From positions 124,001-188,000 of the forward strand of contig CAWGGG010000001.1 of assembly GCA_963822145.1 (NCBI GenBank): 64,000 bases of DNA, written 5' to 3'. Below are positions 53,934 to 63,600 of the stretch, piece by piece (position 1 is the stretch's first letter; every line of letters starts with the position of its first letter). This stretch comes from UBA5072 sp963822145. GTDB taxonomy: Bacteria > Bacteroidota > Bacteroidia > Bacteroidales > UBA10428. The translations under genes and the position numbers were made by a program. The notes under the pieces were generated by a model. The model made no database searches. It was given only the letters and a program-made list of their open reading frames with translations, and was not told the origin of the DNA.

Positions 53934-55136
53934 TTAAGGAATAAAATCCTTGTAAATCAAATACTTTTTTCTGATGAGTTTAAATTTCTGCAAGTCAGCC
54001 TGCCAGCTCTGCCTGATCTGCGCCTCACCCGCACCGGATAAAATTTGGTTTCTCAGTGCATCAGAACCGGCAAGTTTGTCGATATAATCAGTGAAGAAGG
54101 ATTCCTCTAATCCCATGCTTTTGTAGGCCCCAACCAACCATTCCAGGTTCAGGGTTTTCATTTCCCTCAGCTGAGCAACCGTGTTTGATCTGAGATCAAT
54201 CCCGTAACAGGTTTTATCCCTGTATTTGGGATCTTTATTGCCGGAGTTGGCCACCGGCACAAATGAAAAGGTCTTAACCGGATAATCAGGATGACCTGCC
54301 ACCCTGAAAGGGAAGGAAGTGCCTCGTCCCAAACTCATAACAGTGCCTTCAAAAAAGCACAGGGACGGATACAGGTAGATGGCCTCCATGCAGTTCAGGT
54401 TTGGAGAAGGATTTATCGGCAAAGAATAATAGGTGTTATGATCATAATGGCTGCAGGGAATGACGCTGAGGTCGCATTTCAGTCCGGAAGCCAGCCAACC
54501 TTCCCCGTTGATCATTTTTGCCAGTTCACCAACCGTCATCCCGTAGACAACAGGAATGGGATGCATCCCTACAAACGATTTATATTCAGGGTCAAGCACC
54601 GGACCATCGATATAAAAGCCAAGCGGATCCGGCCTGTCGAGTACGATTAGCGGAATATGGCTTGCAGCACAGGCTTCCATCACATAATGGAGTGTGGATA
54701 TATAAGTATAAAAACGGACACCAACATCCTGGATATCGTAGACCATGATCTCAATGCCTTTCAAATCACCCGCACTGGGCTTTGTCTTTGATCCGTAAAG
54801 GCTGATCACGGTTATGCCAGTTCTGCGGTCCACGGTATTACCGATCTCAGCTCCTGCATCTGCGTCGCCCCTGAACCCGTGTTCGGGAGCAAAGATCTTC
54901 ATCAGATTAATTCCGCATTTTATCAGGGAATCGGCCAGGTGCGTTTGACCGATGACCGTAGTATGGTTGGCCACAAGTCCCACTGTTTTGCCTTTCAGCA
55001 AGTGAACGTACAGTTCCGTCTGATCTGCACCTGTTTCTACCTGTTGATAAGAATCATCAAAGATTGCGCTGCAGGACTGTGAGAACAGTAAAGTCAGTAT
55101 CAGAACCCTAAATATCAAGCCCAGGTTTCCTGCCAT
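53934..55136 (-). CDS. DUF1343 protein, NamZ-like exo-beta-N-acetylmuramidase
   Basis: A 400-residue exported protein from the ATG at 55136 (MAGNLGLIFRVLILTLLF; SQSC follows, possibly a lipobox). DUF1343 motifs are GLVANHTTV, FAPEHGFRGDADAGAEI, SLYGSKTKPS, MVYDIQDVGVRFYTYISTL and LDRPDPLGFYIDGP. The family (GH171, NamZ) removes terminal N-acetylmuramic acid from peptidoglycan fragments. An upstream in-frame TTG would add 49 residues without signal character and was not used. It precedes the alpha/beta hydrolase. Confidence 0.92.
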   Translation of the reverse strand: MAGNLGLIFRVLILTLLFSQSCSAIFDDSYQQVETGADQTELYVHLLKGKTVGLVANHTTVIGQTHLADSLIKCGINLMKIFAPEHGFRGDADAGAEIGNTVDRRTGITVISLYGSKTKPSAGDLKGIEIMVYDIQDVGVRFYTYISTLHYVMEACAASHIPLIVLDRPDPLGFYIDGPVLDPEYKSFVGMHPIPVVYGMTVGELAKMINGEGWLASGLKCDLSVIPCSHYDHNTYYSLPINPSPNLNCMEAIYLYPSLCFFEGTVMSLGRGTSFPFRVAGHPDYPVKTFSFVPVANSGNKDPKYRDKTCYGIDLRSNTVAQLREMKTLNLEWLVGAYKSMGLEESFFTDYIDKLAGSDALRNQILSGAGEAQIRQSWQADLQKFKLIRKKYLIYKDFIP

Positions 55137-55281
55137 GATGTGAATAAAAGCTTCTGTCAACCTTATAAAAATAGTACAATAATAAATAAAAGTGTCAAGC
55201 TTAGAAAAAGATGTCCTGCTGCTATTCTTGATTTTGTTATGAAAATAGACTAATTTTAATATAAATAACCTTTGCTGATCC

Positions 55282-56706
55282 ATGAAATATCACGCACCAA
55301 AATCCCAGGATCTCCCAGATTTTAAAATTCGTGAAAATATCAGGTCACTAAACAATCAGGGTTCCCGTGTTGAACGGTATGCCCTTGGGAAACAGTTGCG
55401 GACGACCTGTCCGAGAACCTATCATGCAGCCTGGAAAGTCCCGCCCAGCCGTCCGGAACCTGTTGACCTGATTATGGAAAGCAATCAGGGACGCATTCCG
55501 AATTTAATCAAACTTCGTCACGGGCGCATGGCCAGGTCACCTTTTACATTTTATCGCGGTGCAGCCCTAAATATGGCATCTGACCTTGCCCTGACGCCGG
55601 TATCCGGAATGCATGTCCAGGCCTGCGGAGATGCCCATTTGTGCAACTTCGGGGGCTTTGCTACGCCAGAAAGAAATGTAATTTTCTCTATCAATGATCT
55701 CGACGAAACCCTTCCGGCACCGTGGGAGTGGGATCTCAAGCGTTTGGCAACCAGCTTTGTAGTTGCCAGCAGGGACAGGAATCTCAAAGCTTCCGTTGCC
55801 AGGGAAGCTGTTCTCGGTTGTGTAAGTTCTTATCGCAAGCATATGGCTGAATTCAGCGAAATGAGAACGATGGAGCTTTGGCACTTTTCACTCGGAGCAG
55901 AAATGATGATAGCCAAATTAAAGGACCCAAAGATTCGTCAACGCATTACACAACGACTCGCAAAAGAACGCGGAAGAAGTATCGCAGAAGAGATATTTCC
56001 CAAAGTGGTAAGCGATTCGCAAGGATCGAAATTTATTAAAGATGAGCTGCCGGCTATATTTCACTGGGAGGGTCATTTACCGGGAGAGGTCGGGCCGGAA
56101 ATAAAAGATGCCTTTGCCCTTTACCGCGAAAGCCTGCCCCCGGCCTATGGTGCCCTCCTCGATCGGTATGTGCTGAAAGACGTGGTGATTAAAGTTGTAG
56201 GCGTGGGCAGTGTTGGTACTGCCTGCTGGGTTATCTTACTCATGACCGGTGATGGAGACCGGTTGTTTCTCCAGGCCAAGGAGGCCCGAACCTCTGTACT
56301 TGAACCTTATGCAGGCAAAAGTGTGTTCCCCAACCATGGGCAGCGTGTCATAAACGGTTACCGACTTATGCAGCCCTTTAGTGATCCTTTTTTGGGCTGG
56401 ACCAAAGGGAAAGGCGGGCGGCATTTTTTCTTCCGCCAGCTGCGGGATATTAAAATTTCCGTAAAGGTGGAAACATTTGGCAAAATGGAGATGATCGGTT
56501 ACGCAGACTGGTGTGGTCAGGCACTGGCGCTTTCCCATGCGCGTTCGGGAAATGCCGCCATCCTCAGTGGATATATGGGAAAGGGTGACAGCCTGGATAA
56601 AGCAATTGCCGACTTTTCATTTGCTTATGCTGACCAGAATGAAAAGGATCATAGCAGCTTCCTGAAGGCCATCAAGAAGGGAAAAATAGAAGCTGAATTC
56701 GAGTGA
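55282..56706 (+). CDS. DUF2252 family protein (kinase-like fold)
   Basis: A 474-residue cytoplasmic protein of DUF2252. Motifs are TFYRGAALNMASDL, VQACGDAHLCNFGGF and INDLDETLPAPWEWDLKRLA, which resemble the catalytic and metal loops of aminoglycoside-phosphotransferase-like kinases. No substrate is known. The family is more usual in Actinobacteria and Proteobacteria, and it stands alone here. Confidence 0.92.
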   Translation: MKYHAPKSQDLPDFKIRENIRSLNNQGSRVERYALGKQLRTTCPRTYHAAWKVPPSRPEPVDLIMESNQGRIPNLIKLRHGRMARSPFTFYRGAALNMASDLALTPVSGMHVQACGDAHLCNFGGFATPERNVIFSINDLDETLPAPWEWDLKRLATSFVVASRDRNLKASVAREAVLGCVSSYRKHMAEFSEMRTMELWHFSLGAEMMIAKLKDPKIRQRITQRLAKERGRSIAEEIFPKVVSDSQGSKFIKDELPAIFHWEGHLPGEVGPEIKDAFALYRESLPPAYGALLDRYVLKDVVIKVVGVGSVGTACWVILLMTGDGDRLFLQAKEARTSVLEPYAGKSVFPNHGQRVINGYRLMQPFSDPFLGWTKGKGGRHFFFRQLRDIKISVKVETFGKMEMIGYADWCGQALALSHARSGNAAILSGYMGKGDSLDKAIADFSFAYADQNEKDHSSFLKAIKKGKIEAEFE

Positions 56707-56761
56707 GGCCTTTACAAATCAATTTGTTCAGTTAACAGGGCATCGGCGCAACAATATTTAA

Positions 56762-56769
56762 TATCTTTG
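56762..56769 (+). promoter_or_regulatory. -7 box of the FtsX/LolC-like gene
   Basis: TATCTTTG fits TAnnTTTG, 22 bases before the TTG at 56791. It overlaps the first possible TTG (56767), which argues for the later start. Confidence 0.45.
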
Positions 56770-56790
56770 CTGCCCATACTGAAACCATTC

Positions 56791-58035
56791 TTGAAAACCG
56801 GATTATTCATAGCTACGCGCTTAACTTTCAATAAGGAAAGTCGTTCTTCCTTTTCCGGTCCCATCATACGCATTTCCATTGCCGGCATAGCCCTGAGCCT
56901 TGCGGTTATGATCATTTCCGTGGCTACTGTCACCGGTTTCAAGAATGAAATCCGCCGTAAGATCATCGGGTTTGGTTCTCACATCCAGATCATCAATTAC
57001 GACGCCAACAATTCTTTTGAAACGGAACCGGTTTCAAGAAATCAGGCCTTCCTGCCCCTTTTGGATGCTGTTCCCGGCATCCGGCATGTTCAGGTTTTCG
57101 CTACCAAGCCTGGCATTATCAAATCAAAAACTGATATACAGGGGGCCATCGTCAAAGGAGTGGGCAGTGATTTCGACTGGAGCTTTTTTGCCGGAAACCT
57201 GGTGGAAGGTTCAATATTTCAGGTAACAGATACTAGCAAGACCGATAAAGTATTGATATCCAAATATTTTTCCGGCCTGTTGAAACTCAAGCCGGGCGAC
57301 CGGTTTGCCATGTATTTTATCAACGATCAGCCCCGGGGTCGATCTTTCATTGTTTCAGGGATTTATCAGACCAGCCTGATGGAATTCGACAAACAGTTTA
57401 TACTGGCTGATATCGGACACCTGCAGAGCCTCAACAACTGGGACAGTACCCAGGTATCGGGCTTTGAGATCCTGATCGAGGATTATACCCAGCTTGACCG
57501 TATTTCAGCCGAAGTTTTCAATATAGCCGGTATGACTTTTAGCGAAGACGGATCAAAATTGCGCGTAATCAATGTACGCGACCGGTATCCGCAGATATTC
57601 GACTGGCTGGGGCTCATTGATAAGAATGTATGGGTATTGCTGGGACTGATGCTGACCGTGTCGGCGTTTAACATGATCTCAGGTTTGCTGATCATCATTC
57701 TTGACCGGACTGCCATGATCGGCATATTGAAAGCCCTGGGCATGAACAACCAGGGTGTGCGCAATATTTTCCTTTACCAGTCGGCTTACATCATGATAAA
57801 AGGTTTGTTCTGGGGAAATCTTATAGGAATAGGCATATGCCTGGTTCAGCATTATTCGAAGTTGCTGAAGCTGAATCCTGAATCCTATTTCCTGGCATAT
57901 GTTCCGATAAACTTCAATTTGATGCAGCTATTTGTGTTAAATACAGGAACGCTCATGATAACCCTAACGGTGTTATTGCTGCCTTCCATGGTTATCGCCC
58001 GTATCAGTCCGTCACGCACCATTCGATTCGATTGA
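56791..58035 (+). CDS. FtsX-like (LolC/LolE-type) ABC transporter permease
   Basis: About 414 residues with the LolC/E plan: a helix (IRISIAGIALSLAVMIISVATVTGF), a large periplasmic domain, and three C-terminal helices (VWVLLGLMLTVSAFNMISGLLI onwards). The start is uncertain: no ATG exists; TTG 56791 (LKTGLFIATRLTF) matches where relatives begin and lies just downstream of the -7 box, and TTG 56767 is the alternative. It probably works with a LolD-type ATPase, possibly the one at 8073. Confidence 0.85.
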   Translation: MKTGLFIATRLTFNKESRSSFSGPIIRISIAGIALSLAVMIISVATVTGFKNEIRRKIIGFGSHIQIINYDANNSFETEPVSRNQAFLPLLDAVPGIRHVQVFATKPGIIKSKTDIQGAIVKGVGSDFDWSFFAGNLVEGSIFQVTDTSKTDKVLISKYFSGLLKLKPGDRFAMYFINDQPRGRSFIVSGIYQTSLMEFDKQFILADIGHLQSLNNWDSTQVSGFEILIEDYTQLDRISAEVFNIAGMTFSEDGSKLRVINVRDRYPQIFDWLGLIDKNVWVLLGLMLTVSAFNMISGLLIIILDRTAMIGILKALGMNNQGVRNIFLYQSAYIMIKGLFWGNLIGIGICLVQHYSKLLKLNPESYFLAYVPINFNLMQLFVLNTGTLMITLTVLLLPSMVIARISPSRTIRFD

Positions 58036-58040
58036 TCCCC

Positions 58041-58670
58041 ATGAACAATTTGTTTTTACGGCTTGAGGAAGAATTCTCAAAACCATTGCCCGGCGCAGAA
58101 GCACAACGAAGGATGTCGCCTTCTTTGAGGAGACAGGTCCAAAATCAGGAATCTGTCAAACAGGGCAGTGTGCTTATACTCCTTTACCCTTACCGGGATA
58201 ACCTGTATACGGTTCTGATCAAACGAGCAGAATATGAGGGCATTCACAGTGGTCAGGTAAGTTTCCCGGGAGGAATGTATGAAAAGGGTGACCATTCCCT
58301 GGCTTATACAGCAATGCGCGAAGCCATGGAGGAAACCGGCATGTCCCCGGTAACAGTAACCGTCATCGGGCAGCTCACACCCTTGCATATTCCGGTAAGC
58401 AATATCCTGGTATATCCCTTTGCTGCAGTCAGTCACAGGCGCCCTGACTTTCTTCACGATCCCTCTGAAGTCCAGTACCTGATAGAAACCCCGATCAGCG
58501 AATTGCTGAATCCCCAGAACTGCAAGACCAAAATCATGCACATCCTCGGAGAAGCGATTGAAGTGCCATACTTTGATATTCAGGACAACCACATCTGGGG
58601 GGCTACAGCAATGATCATCAGTGAGTTTCTCGAGGTAATCCGGAATAGTGGCGTGAAATTTGCATTGTGA
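58041..58670 (+). CDS. Nudix hydrolase (CoA pyrophosphatase-like)
   Basis: A 209-residue Nudix protein from the ATG at 58041. The box GGMYEKGD...AYTAMREAMEETGM fits GX5EX7REUXEEXGU loosely, and IHSGQVSFPGG upstream is the UPF0035 motif of CoA pyrophosphatases. It should hydrolyse CoA or a related nucleotide. It begins five bases after the permease stop. Confidence 0.9.
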   Translation: MNNLFLRLEEEFSKPLPGAEAQRRMSPSLRRQVQNQESVKQGSVLILLYPYRDNLYTVLIKRAEYEGIHSGQVSFPGGMYEKGDHSLAYTAMREAMEETGMSPVTVTVIGQLTPLHIPVSNILVYPFAAVSHRRPDFLHDPSEVQYLIETPISELLNPQNCKTKIMHILGEAIEVPYFDIQDNHIWGATAMIISEFLEVIRNSGVKFAL

Positions 58671-58696
58671 GTATGCTCAATCCCAGGAAAAAACGA

Positions 58697-59407
58697 ATGA
58701 AAAGATATTTGACGCTTTTGCTGCTAACCCTTCCCCTTTACACTGGAGCACAAAACCTCCAATTGCATTATGATTTTGGTGAGGATCGCAAATTCTTTAC
58801 AGCCACCCTCGAAATGTTCCGGCCTGACACGCTCGGATCCACGTTTTGGTTTGTGGACCTTGACTTCAATTTTCCAGGAAGTCCCCGGAGCATGTCCGCT
58901 GCCTATTGGGAAATATCACGGGAGTTCTATATCCCGGGTCTGCGAAAAAAACCTTTCTTTGACCAGCTGACTTTCCACCTGGAATACAATGATGGCGTAA
59001 CCGCTTATAAAGACTCCGGAGACTATATGGGGGCCGCCAGTTACAACAGTGTATTCCTTACAGGCTTCAGCCATCCCGTGAAAATCGGGCAGGTAGTGAT
59101 TGCCACACAATGGTTGTTGCGTTTGCCCAGGGGTATGGACGTTCCTGATTTCCAGTTCACCCTGGTCTGGTTCCAGCCGGTTTTCAAAGGCAGGGTATTA
59201 ATTACCGGCTTTGCCGATCTCTGGTCTCAGGATAAGATCGAGTTCCCGGACCAAAAGGAACTGGTTTTTCAAACAGAGCCTCAATTCTGGTGCCTCATCA
59301 CCCCAAAAATCGCCCTGGGTGGGGAAGTGGAAATCAGCAAAAACTTCCCCGCTGGTCCGAATGAATGGGAATTTATGCCTACCCTCGCTTTCCGTTGGGA
59401 ATTCTGA
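58697..59407 (+). CDS. DUF5020 family exported protein
   Basis: A 236-residue outer-membrane-type protein from the ATG at 58697, after AGGAAAAAACGA. The signal peptide is MKRYLTLLLLTLPLYTGAQ. The body (LQLHYDFGEDRKFFTATLEMF ... PTLAFRWEF) is beta-barrel-like and matches DUF5020, related to nucleoside-specific Tsx-type channels. The ligand is unknown. It precedes the second DUF5686 gene by 71 bases. Confidence 0.85.
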   Translation: MKRYLTLLLLTLPLYTGAQNLQLHYDFGEDRKFFTATLEMFRPDTLGSTFWFVDLDFNFPGSPRSMSAAYWEISREFYIPGLRKKPFFDQLTFHLEYNDGVTAYKDSGDYMGAASYNSVFLTGFSHPVKIGQVVIATQWLLRLPRGMDVPDFQFTLVWFQPVFKGRVLITGFADLWSQDKIEFPDQKELVFQTEPQFWCLITPKIALGGEVEISKNFPAGPNEWEFMPTLAFRWEF

Positions 59408-59478
59408 ATAACCGAAATAAACAAGTGCTTAAAATAAAATATTTCATACTTTCGTTTTTTCGTTACGCTTCCAGTTAC

Positions 59479-61938
59479 ATGGTACCATTCCGATACACCG
59501 GCCTCTTACTTCTCCTGATAATAAACATCAGCCTCTCTGCCCAAAAAACAACCGTTTCCGGTAAGGTCATTGACGATGAAACCCGGGAAGCCATACCTTA
59601 TGTGAACATAGGCTTCCAGCACAGTCCGGTTGGTACCATCAGCGAGACCGACGGTTCTTTCTATCTAGCAACACCCAAAGCAACGGACACCCTGCTGGTT
59701 TCCAGTGTTGGATATGAATTGGTCCGCCTGCCGATTGTGATAGGCACCACTCAGGTTATCGAAGTCCATCTGGTACCCAAAAGCATCGCCATCGATGCTG
59801 TTATCGTTACGCCCGGTGAAAATCCGGCCTTCAAAATACTAAGATCCATCAATGAACACAAAAAGCAAAACGATCCCTCACGGCTGGCTAATTACCAGTA
59901 CAAGGCCTACACCAAAATGCGGCTCGATCTGAACAATATTGATGAGAAATTCAAGGACCAGATTCTGCTGAAAGATTTTGGTTTCGTATTCGATTATATG
60001 GACTCCTCGGAAGTTTTTAATAAAAACTACCTTCCTGTGCTGATCACGGAAACCGTATCAAAAATTTATTATTCCAAGAATCCACCGGTAGATCGTGAAG
60101 TGATTGAGGCATTTAAGGTAAGCGGCGTTGAGAATAAAACCATTGCGCAGTATACGGGCCGGATGTACCAGCAGTTGAATATCTATGACAATTTTATTAT
60201 TTTTTTCGATCCCGGATTCATCAGCCCCATTGCCGACATAGGCCGCCTGTATTATAAGTATTTGCTTGAGGACAGTGCCTTTATCGACAAGAACTGGTGC
60301 TATAAAATAGCATTCAAACCAAAACGCAAGCAGGAAAGGACATTTTACGGCTTCTTCTGGGTTGCTGATACGAGTTTTGCCATCAAGAAATTCCAGCTGA
60401 GGGTATCCAAAGATGTTAACCTCAACCTGCTGAAGGACATGATCGCGACCTATGAGTACGAACAACTCAATGACACTACCTGGTTCCTGACCAGTGAGGA
60501 TCTGGTGATTGATTTCAATGTTTTGGAAAAATCCTATGGTTTCTTTGGCAGAAAAACAGCCGTTTACGACAGTATTGTTTTTGACCGGACCGTCCCCGAA
60601 CCGGTGAAGAAGTTGACCACGGATACATACGTACTGGAGGATAAGATTGACCGTGACGAGCTGTTCTGGCAAAATAACCGGAAAGCGGACCTGAGCCATG
60701 AAGATGAGAAGGTTTATGTAATGGTGGATTCCGTGAAGCAGGTGCCCCGTTACAAACTCATTTATGGTTTGGGGAACATGCTGGCCAGCTATTATTATGT
60801 AACCGGACCGATTGAGATCGGCCCCTATTATACCTTATACAGCAGCAACCCGATCGAAGGACCCAGGATCAGAGTGGGTGGACGAACAAGTAATGCTTTC
60901 AGTACAAAGATCATGTTCGGTGGCCATGTTGCCTATGGATTCAAGGACCAGCGATTTAAATACGGGTTGTATGCCACATACATGTTTAATGTCAACCCCC
61001 GGAGGACAGCAACAGTTTCATACTACCATGACATCAGGCAGCTGGGCAAAAGTGAGAACGCCTTTCTCGATGACAACTTCCTCACTTCCATACTCCGGCG
61101 TACGCCCAATTACAAACTGACCATGGTGGACCAGTTCAATGCGTTTTATGAACACGAGTGGTTACAAGGATTCTCCAATACCCTGAAGGTAACCCAGCAA
61201 ACCATCTACGGAACCGAATACGTTCCCTTTGATTACTATACCTCTGACGGTGATACTGTTAGCAAAACCACCCTGACCTCTTTTGATATCACCCTGAGCA
61301 CCCATTTCTCCTACAGGGAAAAATTCCTCTGGGGCAAATTTGAGCGCAAAAGCCTGGGGTCGAAATACCCTACCCTCGACCTGGATCTCACTTACGGACC
61401 CAAAGGAGTTTTAGGTAGCGAATATGAATATTTCAAAATCCGGCTTAAGATATCCGATAAGCTGGAGGTCAATCCCTTTGGATTTCTTAAGTTCAGGGTC
61501 ACGCTGGGAAAGATCTACGGCACACTCCCTTACCCCTTGCTCAAGCTGCATGAAGGCAACGAAACCTACGCCTATGATCCGCTTTCTTTCAACATGATGA
61601 ATTATTATGAATTTGTCAGTAACGAGTATGCCAGCATATTTGCGGAACAACACTTTCAGGGATTTTTCCTGAATCGTATCCCGCTGTTACGCCAGCTGCA
61701 CTGGCGTGAAGTGATTGGTGGCCAGGTATTGTACGGAAGGCTCTCCGATAATAATAAATCGGTGATGGTTTTCCCCGAGGGTTTATCCGGGCTCAGTGTA
61801 CCCTATTATGAAGCCAGTGTTGGCATTGAGAATATTTTCAAACTTATCCGGGTAGATGCAGTGTGGCGTTTCTCCTATCTGGATCATCAAAATATAAGTC
61901 CCTTTGGAATTAGGGCAAGCATGCAGTTTTCCTTTTAA
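59479..61938 (+). CDS. Second DUF5686 outer-membrane protein with carboxypeptidase-regulatory-like domain
   Basis: An 819-residue protein from the ATG at 59479 with a signal peptide (MVPFRYTGLLLLLIINISLS), a CarboxypepD_reg-like domain (GKVIDDETREAIPYVNIGF) and the DUF5686 barrel region (ending WRFSYLDHQNISPFGIRAS). It is a paralogue of the protein at 23604-26099 but in a different neighbourhood (after DUF5020). Its stop lies six bases from that of the convergent phosphatase-like gene. Its function is not known. Confidence 0.88.
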   Translation: MVPFRYTGLLLLLIINISLSAQKTTVSGKVIDDETREAIPYVNIGFQHSPVGTISETDGSFYLATPKATDTLLVSSVGYELVRLPIVIGTTQVIEVHLVPKSIAIDAVIVTPGENPAFKILRSINEHKKQNDPSRLANYQYKAYTKMRLDLNNIDEKFKDQILLKDFGFVFDYMDSSEVFNKNYLPVLITETVSKIYYSKNPPVDREVIEAFKVSGVENKTIAQYTGRMYQQLNIYDNFIIFFDPGFISPIADIGRLYYKYLLEDSAFIDKNWCYKIAFKPKRKQERTFYGFFWVADTSFAIKKFQLRVSKDVNLNLLKDMIATYEYEQLNDTTWFLTSEDLVIDFNVLEKSYGFFGRKTAVYDSIVFDRTVPEPVKKLTTDTYVLEDKIDRDELFWQNNRKADLSHEDEKVYVMVDSVKQVPRYKLIYGLGNMLASYYYVTGPIEIGPYYTLYSSNPIEGPRIRVGGRTSNAFSTKIMFGGHVAYGFKDQRFKYGLYATYMFNVNPRRTATVSYYHDIRQLGKSENAFLDDNFLTSILRRTPNYKLTMVDQFNAFYEHEWLQGFSNTLKVTQQTIYGTEYVPFDYYTSDGDTVSKTTLTSFDITLSTHFSYREKFLWGKFERKSLGSKYPTLDLDLTYGPKGVLGSEYEYFKIRLKISDKLEVNPFGFLKFRVTLGKIYGTLPYPLLKLHEGNETYAYDPLSFNMMNYYEFVSNEYASIFAEQHFQGFFLNRIPLLRQLHWREVIGGQVLYGRLSDNNKSVMVFPEGLSGLSVPYYEASVGIENIFKLIRVDAVWRFSYLDHQNISPFGIRASMQFSF

Positions 61939-61944
61939 TTCGGC

Positions 61945-63600
61945 TTATTGTACCAGCTCAAATACCGGCGCCCCGGTGCATGAATTGGGAAAGGCTATGT
62001 TCAGAAAAGTTGAGAGGGTTGGCGCTATATCAATGATATCCACCGGCCGTGTAATCGATCCCCGGCCTACTTTCCATCCGTACCAGATCAGTGGAATGCG
62101 TGAATCGTAGGAATAGGAGGAAGGGCCACCGGTGGAAACCTCGCTTTTTTCGACCCATCCTGCTTTCAGGTTAATAATCACATCTCCAGAACGTTTCTGG
62201 TTATAGCTGTTTTGGATTTTCCGGTATACTCCTTCAGTGAAATTGGCGGTCTGAAGCGTATGCGCGGTAATGGTATTGGCAACACCTGAAAACTGGAGCA
62301 GGAACTGGGCAACATAATCCTGCATTTCCGTAAGCGACAGTCTGGAGTCTTCGATGAGTGTGTGATTCAGGTAAACCTGCTGCGCATGGTAGGCCCTGAT
62401 CCAATCGCCTTTCCCGTATGTATTGTTGAGTGCGCTTGTAAGCAGGGAAAGCGCTCCGTTCTGGTTGAAATATCCTGCCGGAATTTTGTTATCGCTTAAA
62501 TAGGAGGGTATTTGAGCAACGCCATGATCGGATGTAACGTATACCAGGGCGTTTTCCTTACCCACCTGGTCGTCGAGGAAAGCCAGAAAATGCGCGATCT
62601 CCTTATCGAGCCTCAGGAAAGCATCCTCAACCTCCACGGAATTTGGGCCGAACAGGCTGCCAATGTTTTCCATGGCCGTAAAGCAGATGGTTATAACATC
62701 CGTGATATCATCCTTTCCGAGTTCTTCATTGACAATGAGTGTTGAAGCAAAATCTTTGGTGCAGGTATTTCCAAAGGGGGTCTTGTCCAGCAAACTGTAA
62801 TCAAGCTTGTTCTTCTTGATTTCTGACAAGTCTTCCAGTATGTAAGGAAAGGTCACCTGACCCTTGAAACCTGTTTCATACTTGTTATCATCCGGAAGAC
62901 TTTCGGTGTAATTCTCCATCGGGAGCAGGGGATTCCATATTTCTTTCAGATAGATATCGGGGAATCTTTTGGCATTGAATGCATTAACCCAGCCGGGAAG
63001 ACTATCGGTATAATAGGTGCTGGTGATCCAGTTACCCGTGCGCTTATCAAACCAATAGGCACCATTGGCTGTATGGCCTGCCGAAAAGATTCCCGGTGCG
63101 GGTTCAGTGGAGACTGAAAATACCTTTGAACTGAAGTTGTTGGAAAGCCGGAGCTCATCCGAAAAAGTTGTGCACATCAGGTTCTTCGGGCTGTACCGGC
63201 CGTTGTCCACATCACCTCCTATGGCTTTTTGCTGTTGGTCCTCGGTGCTCTGCTCAATTTTATCCTGGAGGTACAGATACCACTCGCGACCAACAATACC
63301 ATGGTCGGAAGGTGTTGTTCCGGTGGCAATGCTGGCATGCCCAACCCCCTGCTGAGAAAACAGGTAGTTGAAGCTCGTGTTCTTGCAGAAAGTTCCCCGG
63401 TTCACCAGCAAACGGATTCCGTTCTCATCCAACTTATCCCAGAACCGTTGAATATAGTCATAACGCATCTGGCTTATCACAATGCCCACAATGATCCTGG
63501 GTTTTTCGGGCGGGATGGTTTTAACTTCCTGGGAGTAAGTGCTGTTAAAGGAAAACAGGATTGAAATACAGGTAACGAGATTTACGATGCTGCTTTGCAT
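61945..63600 (-). CDS. Alkaline-phosphatase-fold protein lacking several metal ligands
   Basis: A 551-residue exported protein (signal peptide to about TYS-Q) of the type I phosphodiesterase/PafA-like family. The family layout is intact: QMRYDYI, GVGHASIATGTTPSDHGI, SLFGPNSVEVED, TSDHGVAQIPS and SYDSRIPLIWYG. Yet the usual first aspartate (VDQMRYDY) is Ser (VISQMRYDY), the DYVGH-type Asp-His pair is ENIGS, and the last histidine (DTHVP) is Arg (DSRIP); only TSDH is kept. The nucleophile position appears to be Ser rather than Thr. Hydrolysis is doubtful. Confidence 0.85.
   Translation of the reverse strand: MQSSIVNLVTCISILFSFNSTYSQEVKTIPPEKPRIIVGIVISQMRYDYIQRFWDKLDENGIRLLVNRGTFCKNTSFNYLFSQQGVGHASIATGTTPSDHGIVGREWYLYLQDKIEQSTEDQQQKAIGGDVDNGRYSPKNLMCTTFSDELRLSNNFSSKVFSVSTEPAPGIFSAGHTANGAYWFDKRTGNWITSTYYTDSLPGWVNAFNAKRFPDIYLKEIWNPLLPMENYTESLPDDNKYETGFKGQVTFPYILEDLSEIKKNKLDYSLLDKTPFGNTCTKDFASTLIVNEELGKDDITDVITICFTAMENIGSLFGPNSVEVEDAFLRLDKEIAHFLAFLDDQVGKENALVYVTSDHGVAQIPSYLSDNKIPAGYFNQNGALSLLTSALNNTYGKGDWIRAYHAQQVYLNHTLIEDSRLSLTEMQDYVAQFLLQFSGVANTITAHTLQTANFTEGVYRKIQNSYNQKRSGDVIINLKAGWVEKSEVSTGGPSSYSYDSRIPLIWYGWKVGRGSITRPVDIIDIAPTLSTFLNIAFPNSCTGAPVFELVQ

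Noticed and set aside
55137..55283. A 49-residue N-terminal extension of the DUF1343 protein
   Set aside because: The extension places the signal peptide internally; the ATG at 55136 gives a normal exported protein.
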